A stretch of 64,000 bases of DNA from NCBI RefSeq assembly GCF_900090295.1, contig NZ_LT607753.1, forward strand, positions 5,332,001 to 5,396,000, written 5' to 3'. This document shows, piece after piece, positions 1-8,589 of the stretch (the first letter of the stretch is position 1; each line of letters starts with the position of its first letter). The notes below the pieces were generated by a model. The model was not told the DNA's origin. It made no database searches and worked only from the letters and a program-made list of their open reading frames with translations. The DNA comes from Micromonospora coxensis. Its GTDB lineage: Bacteria > Actinomycetota > Actinomycetes > Mycobacteriales > Micromonosporaceae. Both the position numbers and the translations under genes were made by a program.

Positions 1-671
1 GGCCGCTGCCGGGACCGGCCTCGCACGGCTCCGGGCTGCTCGCCCTGACCGAGGGGGTACGGCTGGTCGGCGGCGCGCTGCACGCCGGTCCGACCGACGA
101 CGGCGGCTTCGCCGTGTCGGCCCGGCTGCCCCGGACGGCCGGATTCGCGGCGACACCGGACGAGCCCACCGCCGCCGGTGGCCCGGCCGACGTCGGCGGC
201 TGCGCCGTGTCGGCCCGCCCGCCCCGACCGGCCGGGATCGTGGCGACGCCGGACGGACCGACCGTCGTCGGCGGTCCCACCGGACCGGCCGTCGTCCGTC
301 CCGGCCGGCCGGCGCTCGCGGCCCGGCAGCGGATGCACGCCGCCCGGCGCGACGTGCGGCGCAGCCTGCTCGCCGCGCTCGGCGCGCCGCCCGCGGTGGC
401 GCTGCTGCTCTGCCTCGTCTACTACCCGGTCGCCACCGCCGACGCGGTGCTCGACGCGTCCTCGTTCGCGCAGATGCGCATCGGCGCGCCCCGCGCGGAG
501 CTGTCCGGGCTGCCCCGCCGCCAGGTCGAGCCGCCACCGGACGAGCCCGCCCCGGCGCCCGGCACCCGCTGCGAGTACTACACCGACGGGAACTTCCCGC
601 TCGCCCAGCCCACCTGGCGGCTCTGCTTCGCCGACGGCCGCCTCACCAGCAAGGGACGGACCACCACGTGA
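1..671 (+). CDS. Sensor histidine kinase, C-terminal part (5' end outside window)
   Basis: The open frame enters at base 3 and runs to the TGA at 669-671. Its first residues (GSGLLALTEGVRLVGG, then a GGFAVSARLP strand) match the last ATP-binding box of NarL-type histidine kinases (HATPase_c). Behind it come a Gly/Pro-rich stretch, a membrane segment (about LLAALGAPPAVALLLCLVYY) and a C-terminal domain containing CEYYTDGNFPLAQPT. Such a membrane tail after the ATPase domain is unusual for this kinase class. The stretch behind the ATPase holds a 31-residue in-frame tandem repeat (93 bp). The stop overlaps the start of the response regulator by four bases (GTGA), so the two are translationally coupled and form a two-component pair. 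The signal sensed cannot be told because the sensor part is missing. Confidence 0.8.
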   Translation, partial: PLPGPASHGSGLLALTEGVRLVGGALHAGPTDDGGFAVSARLPRTAGFAATPDEPTAAGGPADVGGCAVSARPPRPAGIVATPDGPTVVGGPTGPAVVRPGRPALAARQRMHAARRDVRRSLLAALGAPPAVALLLCLVYYPVATADAVLDASSFAQMRIGAPRAELSGLPRRQVEPPPDEPAPAPGTRCEYYTDGNFPLAQPTWRLCFADGRLTSKGRTTT

Positions 672-1333
672 CCATCGACGCCGCGCCGGTGACGGTGCTG
701 CTCGCCGACGACGAGGCGATGATCCGGGCGGGGGTGCGGGCCATCCTCGCCGCCGACCCCGGCATCGAGGTGGTCGCCGAGGCCGGTGACGGCCGGGCCG
801 CGGTCGAGGCGGTGCGGGCGTACCGGCCCCGGGTCGCGCTGCTGGACATCCGGATGCCGAAGGTGGACGGGCTGGCCGCCGCCGCGGAGATCCGCCGCCT
901 GGCGCCCGGCACGGCCACCGTCATGCTCACCACCTTCGGTGAGGACGAGCACGTGGCCCGGGCGCTCGGGCACGGGGCCAGCGGCTTCCTGCTCAAGGCG
1001 GGTGACCCCCGGGAGTTGATCACCGGGGTGCGGGCGGTCGCCGACGGCGGGGCGTACCTGTCGCCCCGGGTGGCCCGCCGGGTGATCGAACTCAACGGCG
1101 ACCGGATGGCCCGGGTACCGGCGGCCCGGGACCGCACCGCCGGGCTGACCGACCGGGAGCGCGAGGTGCTCGGCCTGGTCGGGGCGGGACTGTCCAACGC
1201 CGAGATCGCCCGTCGGCTGTACCTCACCGAGGGGACCGTCAAGGGGTACCTGACCAGCATCTTCACCCGGCTGGACGTGCGCAACCGGGTGCAGGCGGCG
1301 ATCATCGCGTACGAGGCGGGTCTGGCCGGCTGA
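668..1333 (+). CDS. NarL/FixJ-family response regulator
   Basis: A 221-residue two-domain regulator. The N-terminal receiver domain has the acidic pair in LLADDEA and the phosphoacceptor Asp60 in LLDIRMPKVDG; the lysine of the switch region is in FLLKAG. The C-terminal LuxR-type helix-turn-helix begins at LTDREREVLGLV and contains GTVKGYLTSIFTRL. It is coupled by a GTGA overlap to the kinase upstream, which is its probable partner. Its 3' end overlaps the convergent P450 gene by 32 bp, so there is no room for a dedicated terminator. Targets unknown. Confidence 0.93.
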   Translation: MTIDAAPVTVLLADDEAMIRAGVRAILAADPGIEVVAEAGDGRAAVEAVRAYRPRVALLDIRMPKVDGLAAAAEIRRLAPGTATVMLTTFGEDEHVARALGHGASGFLLKAGDPRELITGVRAVADGGAYLSPRVARRVIELNGDRMARVPAARDRTAGLTDREREVLGLVGAGLSNAEIARRLYLTEGTVKGYLTSIFTRLDVRNRVQAAIIAYEAGLAG

Positions 1334-2492
1334 GCCGGCGGACGACGAACGTGTCCGGCATCCGGAAGGTGAGGTTGTCCGGGCACCAGGGCGGACGGAC
1401 CACCCGCACCCCGTCGAGCAGCGCCGCCGCCTCGGCCACCACGACGGCCGCCTCCATCCGGGCCAGCTGCGCGCCCACGCAGCGGTGCGCCCCGGCGCCG
1501 AAGGCCAGGTGCCGGCGCGACCCGCGCTGCCCGGGCCGGAACCGTCCCGGCGCGGCGACCACCTCGGGGTCGCGTCCGGCGCGGGCCAGCCAGAGCACCA
1601 CGCTGGTCCCCGCCGCGACCGCCGTCCCGCCCAGCGTGGCGTCGACGGCGGCCACCCGCCGCCAGGTCACGATCGGCGGCTCCAGCCGCAGCCCCTCCTC
1701 GACCACGTCGGCGACCGCCACCGAGCCGTCCCGCAGCCCGGCGCGGACCGCCGGCTCGGCGGTGAGCCGGTGCAGCAGCAGGGTGAGGAACTGCGAGGTG
1801 GTCTCCTGGCCGGCCACCAGCAGGAAGAACAACGCGCCGACCACCACGTCGGGGGAGTGCCCGTCGGCGCGCAGCGCGGCGGCCAGCCCGCCCCCGGTGG
1901 CGGCGAAGTCCCGCAGCACCGTGTGGAAGCGTCCCACCTCGGCGGCGAGGGCGAGCTGCCGGTCGGCGTCCAGCGGGGCCCAGAACAGCTCCAGCGCGGC
2001 CCGGGCGAAGTCCTTCACCGCGCCGACCGGCGCGTCGGGCAGCTCGACCAGCCGGGCCAGCACCAGCAGCGGCAGGTCGGCGGCGAGGTCGGCGTACAGG
2101 TCGACCGGCTCCCCGGCGTCGAGGGCGGCGGCGAGCCGGGCCACCCGCTGCCGGACCAGGCCGGTCAGCCAGGGCTGCTGGGCGGCCACCCGGGTGGGGT
2201 GCAGCGCCTCGGCGACGAGCGCCCGGATCGCCGGGTGGCTGGCCGAGGAGTTGTTGGCCAGGGTCGGCGGCAGCCGGAACCGGTGCCCGGCGAGCACCCG
2301 CAGCGCGGCCACCGGCAGCGGGGTCACCGCGTCCAGGGCGTTGTCGGGCCGCCAGGTCACCGGGTCGGCGAGGACCTGCCGGACGAGCGCGTGCCGGGTG
2401 ACCACCAGATGGTCGACCCCGACGTGGTCGGCGACGACGGCCACGTCGGGCCACCGCTCGTCGACGGACTCCCCCCAGCCCCGGAACAGCAC
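1302..2492 (-). CDS. Cytochrome P450
   Basis: A 396-residue soluble bacterial P450, of usual length for actinobacterial class I enzymes. Visible signatures are the oxygen-activating I-helix LLVAGQETTSQF, the K-helix ExxR in EEGLRLEPP, and the haem loop FGAGAHRCVG with proximal Cys338. It should monooxygenate a small substrate using ferredoxin electrons; no ferredoxin or reductase gene is nearby and the substrate cannot be guessed. The GTG start lies 9 nt downstream of the methyltransferase stop, so the two form an operon. The tail overlaps the convergent response regulator by 32 bp. Confidence 0.93.
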   Translation of the reverse strand: MLFRGWGESVDERWPDVAVVADHVGVDHLVVTRHALVRQVLADPVTWRPDNALDAVTPLPVAALRVLAGHRFRLPPTLANNSSASHPAIRALVAEALHPTRVAAQQPWLTGLVRQRVARLAAALDAGEPVDLYADLAADLPLLVLARLVELPDAPVGAVKDFARAALELFWAPLDADRQLALAAEVGRFHTVLRDFAATGGGLAAALRADGHSPDVVVGALFFLLVAGQETTSQFLTLLLHRLTAEPAVRAGLRDGSVAVADVVEEGLRLEPPIVTWRRVAAVDATLGGTAVAAGTSVVLWLARAGRDPEVVAAPGRFRPGQRGSRRHLAFGAGAHRCVGAQLARMEAAVVVAEAAALLDGVRVVRPPWCPDNLTFRMPDTFVVRRLSRPDPPRTR

Positions 2493-2501
2493 GCCGTCAC
2501 G

Positions 2502-3170
2502 CTAGCGGGCGGCTCCCGGCAGGGCGGCGTCCAGCTCCCAGACGGTGGTGCGCTTCACCCGTACGCTCTCCAACGCCTCCGGCACCGGCACGTCGTACGA
2601 CGCCAGCTCGCGGAACCGCTCGCGGGGCAGGAACGCCCGCCCCGGGTCGCCGACCAGCACCCGGGCCCCGGAGCGGGCGGCCCGGAGCAGGAAGCGCAGC
2701 ATCCGCCGCGCCATCGCCTCGCTGTAGAAGACGTCCCCGGCGAGCACCACCTCGGCGTCGCCGGCGTCACCGTCGAGGATGTCGCCGAACTCGGCGTCGA
2801 CGCGTACCCCGTTGGCCTCCGCGTTGAGCGCGACGGCGGCCACCGCCCGCTCGTCGACCTCGACGGCCCGTACCGACGCCGCGCCGGCCCGGGCGGCGGC
2901 GATGGCCACCAGGCCGGAGCCGGAGGCCAGGTCGAGCACCCGGCGGCCGGCCACCAGGTCGGGGTGGTCGGTGACGTACCGGGCCAGCCCCTGCCCGCCG
3001 GCCCAGGCGAACGCCCAGAACGGCGGCGGCTGGGCGCTGCGGAACTCGCCCTCGGTCAACTCCCAGAGCCCGATCGGCTCGTCGGCCTGGTGCAGCCGCA
3101 CCTCGGGGACGAAGGCCACCGGGGCGAGACGGGCGTGCAGCCGGACGAAGGCGGTGGCGAGATCGGACAC
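2502..3170 (-). CDS. Class I SAM-dependent methyltransferase (ETFB-lysine/METTL20-like)
   Basis: 222 residues. The SAM-binding motif I is VLDLASGSGLVAIAAA around Asp80, followed by an acidic residue at VEVDERAV and a motif-IV-like VVLAGDVFYSE. The segment FWAFAWAGGQGLARYV just before motif I resembles the METTL20/ETFB lysine methyltransferase group, which suggests a protein rather than a small-molecule substrate, but this is inference. It starts with GTG and is followed after 9 nt by the P450, so a joint biosynthetic or tailoring role is possible. The upstream 179 bp is shared divergently with the secreted protein at 3350. Confidence 0.8.
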   Translation of the reverse strand: MSDLATAFVRLHARLAPVAFVPEVRLHQADEPIGLWELTEGEFRSAQPPPFWAFAWAGGQGLARYVTDHPDLVAGRRVLDLASGSGLVAIAAARAGAASVRAVEVDERAVAAVALNAEANGVRVDAEFGDILDGDAGDAEVVLAGDVFYSEAMARRMLRFLLRAARSGARVLVGDPGRAFLPRERFRELASYDVPVPEALESVRVKRTTVWELDAALPGAAR

Positions 3171-3349
3171 CCGTGGATTGTCCCCCGGCGTCGTTCCCGG
3201 GCGTGTCGCGGGTCGGAGGTGACCGGTTCACCACTGTGCGTGACAACCCGGCCCAGGATTCACGGCTCGTGCGAACACGCCCGTCTACCCGCTTCCCCGT
3301 AGCGCTCCTAGCGTGGCGGTTGGACGGGACCGACAGAAGGAGGACGACG

Positions 3350-4177
3350 GTGGCGACGGTGTGGCGCAACGCGATGCGACTCGGGGTGGTGCTGGCCTGC
3401 CTGTCGGCGACAGGGCTCGTGGCCCCCGCACCGGCGTTCGCCGCCTTCGCCACCGAGCTGAGCGGCCTGCCCGACGAGTTCACCGCCGGCGACGAGGTGC
3501 GGACGCTCTCCGCGGTGGTCTCCCGCACCGATCCCGGGGAGTGCGTGAAGGTCCGCTGGTCGATGGTGCTCACCGTCGAGGGCCTGCGGCTGGACCAGGT
3601 GAAGATGGACCGGGTCGAGGACTCCGGCATCTTCCCCCTGCAGATCCAGACCGAGGGGGCCGTGGCCCGGTTGACCGACCGCCAGCTCGACCCGGGCACC
3701 CTCTGCCCGGACCGGACGGTCACCGCCCGCTACCGGGTGGCCTTCGACGCCGACGTCACCCAGGGGCGGGTCACCCTCGCCGCCGAGGCGTACGACCCGA
3801 ACCTGCGCCTGCTCGCCCGGCGGTCCGCCACCCGCGACGTGGTCGGCCCGGACGCGACCGTGCCGCCGAGCACCCGCGCGCCGGAACCGGCGGAGTCGGA
3901 GGCGGGCGTCGAGGCGTCCGAGCCGGCCGACGAGGCGGCCGAGCAGACCGAGGAGGCGGTGGCCGAGGTGCCGCCCGCCGCCGGCCGCCCGACCTCCGGC
4001 AGCGCGACCGGCGGGTTCGGCGTGGTGCAGGCGGCCTTCCTCCTCGGCGGGCTGCTGCTCTTCCTCGGCGCCGGGCTGCTGCTGCGGCTGCGGCAGTTGA
4101 CCCGCGAGTCCCGCCGGGGCGAGGAGGGCGGCCTGCCGTTCGAACGTCCCCGCCGCTGGACGCCGGCGCGCCGCTGA
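3350..4177 (+). CDS. Secreted, C-terminally membrane-anchored protein of unknown function
   Basis: 275 residues from a GTG preceded by a clear AAGGAGG six bases upstream; this start puts a standard signal peptide (cleavage near APAFA, residue 31) at the N terminus. The mature part is a beta-rich domain of about 150 residues with two cysteines, then an acidic Ala/Glu/Pro-rich stalk (about 180-215), one membrane segment (about 224-245) and a short basic tail. This is the layout of a surface domain held on a stalk by a C-terminal anchor. I do not recognise the family. It stands alone as a transcription unit, with a strong hairpin after it. Confidence 0.72.
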   Translation: MATVWRNAMRLGVVLACLSATGLVAPAPAFAAFATELSGLPDEFTAGDEVRTLSAVVSRTDPGECVKVRWSMVLTVEGLRLDQVKMDRVEDSGIFPLQIQTEGAVARLTDRQLDPGTLCPDRTVTARYRVAFDADVTQGRVTLAAEAYDPNLRLLARRSATRDVVGPDATVPPSTRAPEPAESEAGVEASEPADEAAEQTEEAVAEVPPAAGRPTSGSATGGFGVVQAAFLLGGLLLFLGAGLLLRLRQLTRESRRGEEGGLPFERPRRWTPARR

Positions 4178-4189
4178 TCGGGGGCCGCC

Positions 4190-4215
4190 GGGGTCGGGTG
4201 GGGCCACCCGACCCC
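4190..4215. terminator. Perfect hairpin between convergent genes
   Basis: A 12-bp perfect inverted repeat (arm GGGGTCGGGTGG, 2-nt centre) lies between the stops of the secreted protein and the M36 protease. It has no T-tract on either strand, so it would act as a bidirectional hairpin-only terminator. Confidence 0.6.
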
Positions 4216-4223
4216 GGCGGGGT

Positions 4224-7160
4224 TCACTTCGAGAACACCTGGAACTCGGCGATGCGGACCTGGTCGCGCGCCGGGCTGGCGGTCGCGCAGTCGGTCGTCG
4301 TCGCCGGGTCGTCGTCCTGCTCACCGGCGTACGCCGGACCGCCGGTGCACTGGCTGGCCAGCACCTCCAGCTTGACGTGGGTGGCGAGCGTGGTCGGCAC
4401 CGGGAACGAGCGCAGGTTCAGGTCCCGGGTGTACGCCCGGTACCTGCCCCCGGGGAACGCGTCGTCGGCGCTGGTGAAGATCCGGGTCCAGCGGGCCGGG
4501 TCGGCGCAGTCGGTCTTCGTCGCGTCGCAGGTCGACACGGCGAACGAGCGCAGGGCGCTGAGCGCGTTCTGCCCGCCGGTGTCGGCGTCACCGGTGATCG
4601 CCGGCCGGAGCAGGGCGCTGACGTTGACCCGCTTGACCACCTGCGCGGCGTCGCCGGGCAGCGCCACGGTGACGCCGCGGCCGGCCACCCCGGTCAGCGA
4701 GGCCCAGTTGGTGGCCTCGGTGTCGTCGCCGATCCGGTCCAGGTTGACCCCGTCCCCGGTGATCACGGCCCCGGACGCGGTGGACGCCAGGTTGCGGCTC
4801 AGCCGCAGGTCGACGTAGCCCTGCTGGCCCGCCCGGGCGACCACCTCGAGCCGCTGGTGCCCGAAGCCGGGCGCCACCGCGAGCAGCCGGTACGTCCCGG
4901 CGACCGCCTCGAAGGTGTCCGGCAGCGGGGTGGCCGGGTCGGTGTCGGCCACCGGGGTGGCCCGCGCCTCGTAGTCGCCGACGTAGAGCCGGATCGGCGC
5001 CTCGGCGCTGTCGCCCTTGGGGCGCAGGGTCAGCGTCGCGTTGCCGCCCGCCGGGCTGGCGAAGCTCGGCGTCGGGTCGGAGTCGGTGGCGCCGTTGGTG
5101 GCGGCGTCCCGGCCCATCCCGGACCGGGCGAACTCGGTCCAGATCAGCTCCTGGTTGGCCCCGCCGAAGCGCAGCCGGTCGGCGGTGAGCAGGTTGTCGC
5201 GCATGTCGAGCATGCTGACCTGGCTCGCGGCCTGGAGCAGGAACGAGTCGAAGACCAGCTGGATCCAGCGCCGGTTGCCCGGGCACTGCTCGGCGCCGAG
5301 CTTGCCCAGCGCGCAGTCGAGCTGCCGCTGCGGGGTGCCCAGGCCGTACTTCTTCACCAGGGCCGAGCGGATCCGGAAGTTGGTCGCGCTCCAGATCTCC
5401 CCGTCGGCGTGCACGCCGGGGCCGGCGGTGTTGTAGCCGACGTCGGAGTAGTTCAGCGGGCTGCGGCTGAAGTCGTGGTTGCGGATGCCGCTGACCAGGT
5501 TGCCGGTGACGTACCCGCCGGTGACCCAGGGCGTCTCGCCGGGGGCGCGCAGGCCGTGTTCGTAGAGGTACTCGGCGGCGAGCAGGTCGCTCCACGACTC
5601 GCCCATCGCCCCGCCCTGCAGGCCGCCGATGCCGCTGTCCGGGCCGGCGATCATGCGGTTGGTGATGGCGTGGGTGTACTCGTGCCCGATCACCGTCATG
5701 TCGTAGTCGCCGTCCACGCACGGCGGGTACGGGCCGCCGGCCTGCGGCTGCCACAGGTACATGTTGGTGGTCGGCGGCAGGCCGTCGCGCGGAGTGCCCT
5801 GGTTGGCGTTGTTCCGGTTGCCGCTCAGCGCGCCCTGCTGGGCGCGGCCCTGCTCGGCGTCCCCGCCGAGGCCGGCCCCACTGACGTTGACCGCCTGGAG
5901 GTTCCAGGTGGCCTCGGTGAAGCCGAGGTGCCAGGCCCAGTCGTGCATCCGGTTGTGCATGGCGAAGAGGTTGGCGATCGCGGCGTCGGCGTCGTTGCGC
6001 TGCGCGGAGGTGAAGACCGCCGGGTTGCAGCGCGCCTGGTGCCACTGGTCGGTGAACGGGTACTCGTAGCGCCGCTCCGGGCTGGCCGTGGCGGGCAGCA
6101 TCGGACTGCCGGCGCCCCAGGAGACGACGGTGTTGGCGGAGTTGCCGCGCGACGTGCCGGTGGGCGTGCCGGTGGCCAGGTCGACGTCCCAGTGCCTGCC
6201 GCCGGCCGGGTCGTGGAACGCCGCCGCGCAGCCCGGCCCGGGCTCGCCGCACCAGCGCACCCGCGGGTCCTGTCCGGGCGCGAGGTCGCTCGGCGGGGTG
6301 GCCGGGTAGACCGCCCAGCTCGGATTGTCCGAGTCGAAGTCGACCAGGTCCTCGCGGACGAGCACCTGACCGGTGATGCCGTCGACGTAGCTGGTGAAGG
6401 CCGCCGGGTGGTCGCTCTCCGCGCCGATCAGGGTCACCTCGTACGCGGCCCGGTTGCCGTCGCGCGGGGTGGGCACGGCGACCGGGCGGACGCTGTGCCG
6501 GGCCACCGCGCCGGCCTCCAGGCCGGCGTCGGCGAGCGCGGCGGCGTACGCCTGCTCCCCGGTGAGGGTGGCCGGGGCGGGCGCCGAGGCGTCGCGGGCG
6601 AGCGAGGAGCTGACCGAGATCACCGCGCCGTCGACGACCGCGACGGTGACCAGGCCGTCGTGGCCGGCGGGCAGGTCGCCGAAGCGCTGCCGCAGGGTGA
6701 CCACCGCCCCGTCGCCGATCGGCCGGACCAGGATCCGGTCCATCGCGGCGACCGCGCCGGCGTCCAGCCCGAACAGTGCGCTGTTGTCGGCGAGGTAGCG
6801 CCGGGCGGCGGCCTCCGGGTCGGCGGGCAGCCCGGTGGCGAGCGGGGCGCGGGCCGGGCCGAGCGCGTGCGGGGTGCCGAGCCGGTTCCACCGCACGTCG
6901 GCGTCGACCTGCCGGGCGAGTCCGCGCTGACGCGCGTCGGGCGCCGCCGTACCGGGGCGGTTGTCGACGTCGGCGGCCTGGTGGCTGTCGTCGGCGAACG
7001 AGCCGGAGCGGCCCGGGGCCGCGGCCGAGGCGTCGCCCGGGGCCGCCGTGGCGCCGGTGCCGCCGGGCAGCAGGGCGGCGACCACGGCGGCGGTCGCCAG
7101 TACGGGGACGAGCCGGCGTCGCCGCCGGCCCGTCCATGATGTCCACTCCGGTCTGGGCAC
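4224..7160 (-). CDS. Secreted M36 (fungalysin-type) zinc metalloprotease
   Basis: 978 residues from a GTG with AGGAGG four bases upstream; the frame extends further upstream but without a ribosome site. A twin set of arginines (GRRRRRLVP) and a hydrophobic segment form the signal peptide. A propeptide of roughly 250 residues precedes the catalytic domain. The zinc motif HEYTH has His493, Glu494 and His497, with the downstream GESWSDLLAAEYL supplying the third ligand, as in fungalysins. After the peptidase domain come a PepSY-independent carboxypeptidase-regulatory-like region and a C-terminal beta-sandwich of about 150 residues that may bind a substrate. Role: extracellular protein degradation. 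It is divergent from alkB. Confidence 0.88.
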   Translation of the reverse strand: MPRPEWTSWTGRRRRRLVPVLATAAVVAALLPGGTGATAAPGDASAAAPGRSGSFADDSHQAADVDNRPGTAAPDARQRGLARQVDADVRWNRLGTPHALGPARAPLATGLPADPEAAARRYLADNSALFGLDAGAVAAMDRILVRPIGDGAVVTLRQRFGDLPAGHDGLVTVAVVDGAVISVSSSLARDASAPAPATLTGEQAYAAALADAGLEAGAVARHSVRPVAVPTPRDGNRAAYEVTLIGAESDHPAAFTSYVDGITGQVLVREDLVDFDSDNPSWAVYPATPPSDLAPGQDPRVRWCGEPGPGCAAAFHDPAGGRHWDVDLATGTPTGTSRGNSANTVVSWGAGSPMLPATASPERRYEYPFTDQWHQARCNPAVFTSAQRNDADAAIANLFAMHNRMHDWAWHLGFTEATWNLQAVNVSGAGLGGDAEQGRAQQGALSGNRNNANQGTPRDGLPPTTNMYLWQPQAGGPYPPCVDGDYDMTVIGHEYTHAITNRMIAGPDSGIGGLQGGAMGESWSDLLAAEYLYEHGLRAPGETPWVTGGYVTGNLVSGIRNHDFSRSPLNYSDVGYNTAGPGVHADGEIWSATNFRIRSALVKKYGLGTPQRQLDCALGKLGAEQCPGNRRWIQLVFDSFLLQAASQVSMLDMRDNLLTADRLRFGGANQELIWTEFARSGMGRDAATNGATDSDPTPSFASPAGGNATLTLRPKGDSAEAPIRLYVGDYEARATPVADTDPATPLPDTFEAVAGTYRLLAVAPGFGHQRLEVVARAGQQGYVDLRLSRNLASTASGAVITGDGVNLDRIGDDTEATNWASLTGVAGRGVTVALPGDAAQVVKRVNVSALLRPAITGDADTGGQNALSALRSFAVSTCDATKTDCADPARWTRIFTSADDAFPGGRYRAYTRDLNLRSFPVPTTLATHVKLEVLASQCTGGPAYAGEQDDDPATTTDCATASPARDQVRIAEFQVFSK

Positions 7161-7263
7161 GTGACCTCCTCGTGGGAGCGGGGGGCGGCGTGGCGCCGAC
7201 CCCGGGGCAGGCGCGGTTACGCATGCGCATCTGTGGATACCAGGCCGGACCGGCCCGGGCAAG

Positions 7264-7275
7264 GTCACCGGTGAC
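7264..7275. promoter_or_regulatory. 12-bp perfect palindrome in the protease/alkB intergenic region
   Basis: GTCACCGGTGAC reads the same on both strands. It lies about 105 bp upstream of the protease start and about 110 bp upstream of alkB. It could be an operator for either gene; the binding factor is unknown. Confidence 0.35.
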
Positions 7276-7304
7276 GGTAAGTGTCGTCAGGGTCACCCTC
7301 GCGC

Positions 7305-7329
7305 TTTACAAAAAAGCACCTCTTGTAAA
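7305..7329. promoter_or_regulatory. Inverted repeat TTTACAA-N11-TTGTAAA upstream of alkB
   Basis: Seven-base perfect arms separated by 11 bp, in an AT-rich island that stands out from the surrounding GC-rich DNA. It is 55 bp upstream of the alkB ATG, where promoter and operator elements are expected. A TetR-type or similar dimeric regulator controlling alkB is the simplest reading (inference). Confidence 0.5.
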
Positions 7330-7383
7330 TCTGCGTGACCGGTGCCACAGTCGGGGAACAGCCCGACAGATCGGAGGTTGGCG

Positions 7384-8556
7384 ATGACCCACGGCACCGC
7401 CGCGACGGTCGGACCCGTCGCCTGGCGCGACACCCGCAAGCCGCTCTGGCCGCTTGCCCTGCTCGTCCCGGTCCTGCCCTTCCTGGGCTTCCTCATCTGG
7501 CGGGGCGGTGGCGACGCCTGGGGCTGGTGGCTCACCCCACTGGTCGTCTTCGTGCTCATCCCGGTGGTCGACCTGCTCATCGGCGACGACCGGCGCAACC
7601 CGCCCGACGAGGCGATGGCCCGGCTGTCGGCCGACGGCTACTACCGCTGGCTCACCTATCTCTGGCTGCCCGCCCAGTACGCCGCCCTGGTGCTCTGCTG
7701 CGCCGTCTGGGCCGGTGGCGAACTGTCCTGGATCGGCGCCGCCGGACTGGTCGCCACCGTCGGCGTGGTCGACGGCATCGCCATCAACACCGCCCACGAG
7801 CTGGGGCACAAGCGGGAGACGGCCGAGCGCTGGCTCTCCAAGGTGGCGCTCGCGCCCACCGGGTACGGGCACTTCTACGTCGAGCACAACCGGGGCCACC
7901 ACACCCGGGTCGCCACCCCGGAGGACCCGGCCAGCTCCCGGCTGGGGGAGAGCTTCTGGGCGTTCTGGCCGCGTACCGTCGTCGGCGGCCTGCGGTCGGC
8001 CTGGCGGCTGGAGGCGAGCCGGTTCCGACTGCGCGGCCGCAGCCCCTGGACGTGGCGCAACGACGTGCTCAACGCCTGGGCGATGACCGTCGTGCTCTAC
8101 GCCGTGCTGGCGGTCGTCTTCGGCCCCGGGGTGCTGGTGTTCCTCGCGCTCCAGGCGGTGGTCGGCTTCTCCCTGCTGGAGGTGGTCAACTACCTGGAGC
8201 ACTACGGGCTGGCCCGGCAGCGCACCGCCGCCGGCCGCTACGAGAAGGTCGATCCCCGGCACAGCTGGAACAGCGACCGGACGGTCACCAACGTCTTCCT
8301 CTTCCAGCTCCAGCGGCACAGCGACCACCACGCCAACCCGCTGCGCCGCTACCAGACCCTGCGCAGCTTCGACTCCTCGCCGCAACTGCCCGCCGGCTAC
8401 GCCACCATGGTCGTCGCCGCGCTGGTCCCCCCGCTGTGGCGACGGGTGATGGACCACCGGGTGCTCGCCCACTACGGCGGCGACCTCGCGCTGGCCAACG
8501 TCCATCCGCCGGCCCTGCGCCGCCTGCGCGGCCGTCTCCCCGCCACCTCCTCCTGA
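7384..8556 (+). CDS. alkB: Alkane 1-monooxygenase, membrane di-iron hydroxylase
   Basis: 390 residues; the ATG at 7384 has GGAGG five bases upstream, and an in-frame ATG 14 codons earlier lacks one. Hydrophobic segments at about 23-40, 50-66, 93-113 and 118-135 are membrane spans. The histidine boxes of the AlkB family are all present: HELGHK (from 138), EHNRGHH (from 168), and LQRHSDHH near the C terminus, with the extra NYLEHYG motif. It hydroxylates the terminal carbon of medium/long alkanes or fatty acids in the cell membrane. Rubredoxin and rubredoxin reductase, which it needs, are not adjacent. The TetR gene at 9308 is a candidate regulator. Confidence 0.93.
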   Translation: MTHGTAATVGPVAWRDTRKPLWPLALLVPVLPFLGFLIWRGGGDAWGWWLTPLVVFVLIPVVDLLIGDDRRNPPDEAMARLSADGYYRWLTYLWLPAQYAALVLCCAVWAGGELSWIGAAGLVATVGVVDGIAINTAHELGHKRETAERWLSKVALAPTGYGHFYVEHNRGHHTRVATPEDPASSRLGESFWAFWPRTVVGGLRSAWRLEASRFRLRGRSPWTWRNDVLNAWAMTVVLYAVLAVVFGPGVLVFLALQAVVGFSLLEVVNYLEHYGLARQRTAAGRYEKVDPRHSWNSDRTVTNVFLFQLQRHSDHHANPLRRYQTLRSFDSSPQLPAGYATMVVAALVPPLWRRVMDHRVLAHYGGDLALANVHPPALRRLRGRLPATSS

Positions 8557-8589
8557 TCCCGATCGGAGCAGCGCCCCGGCGGGGGCGGG

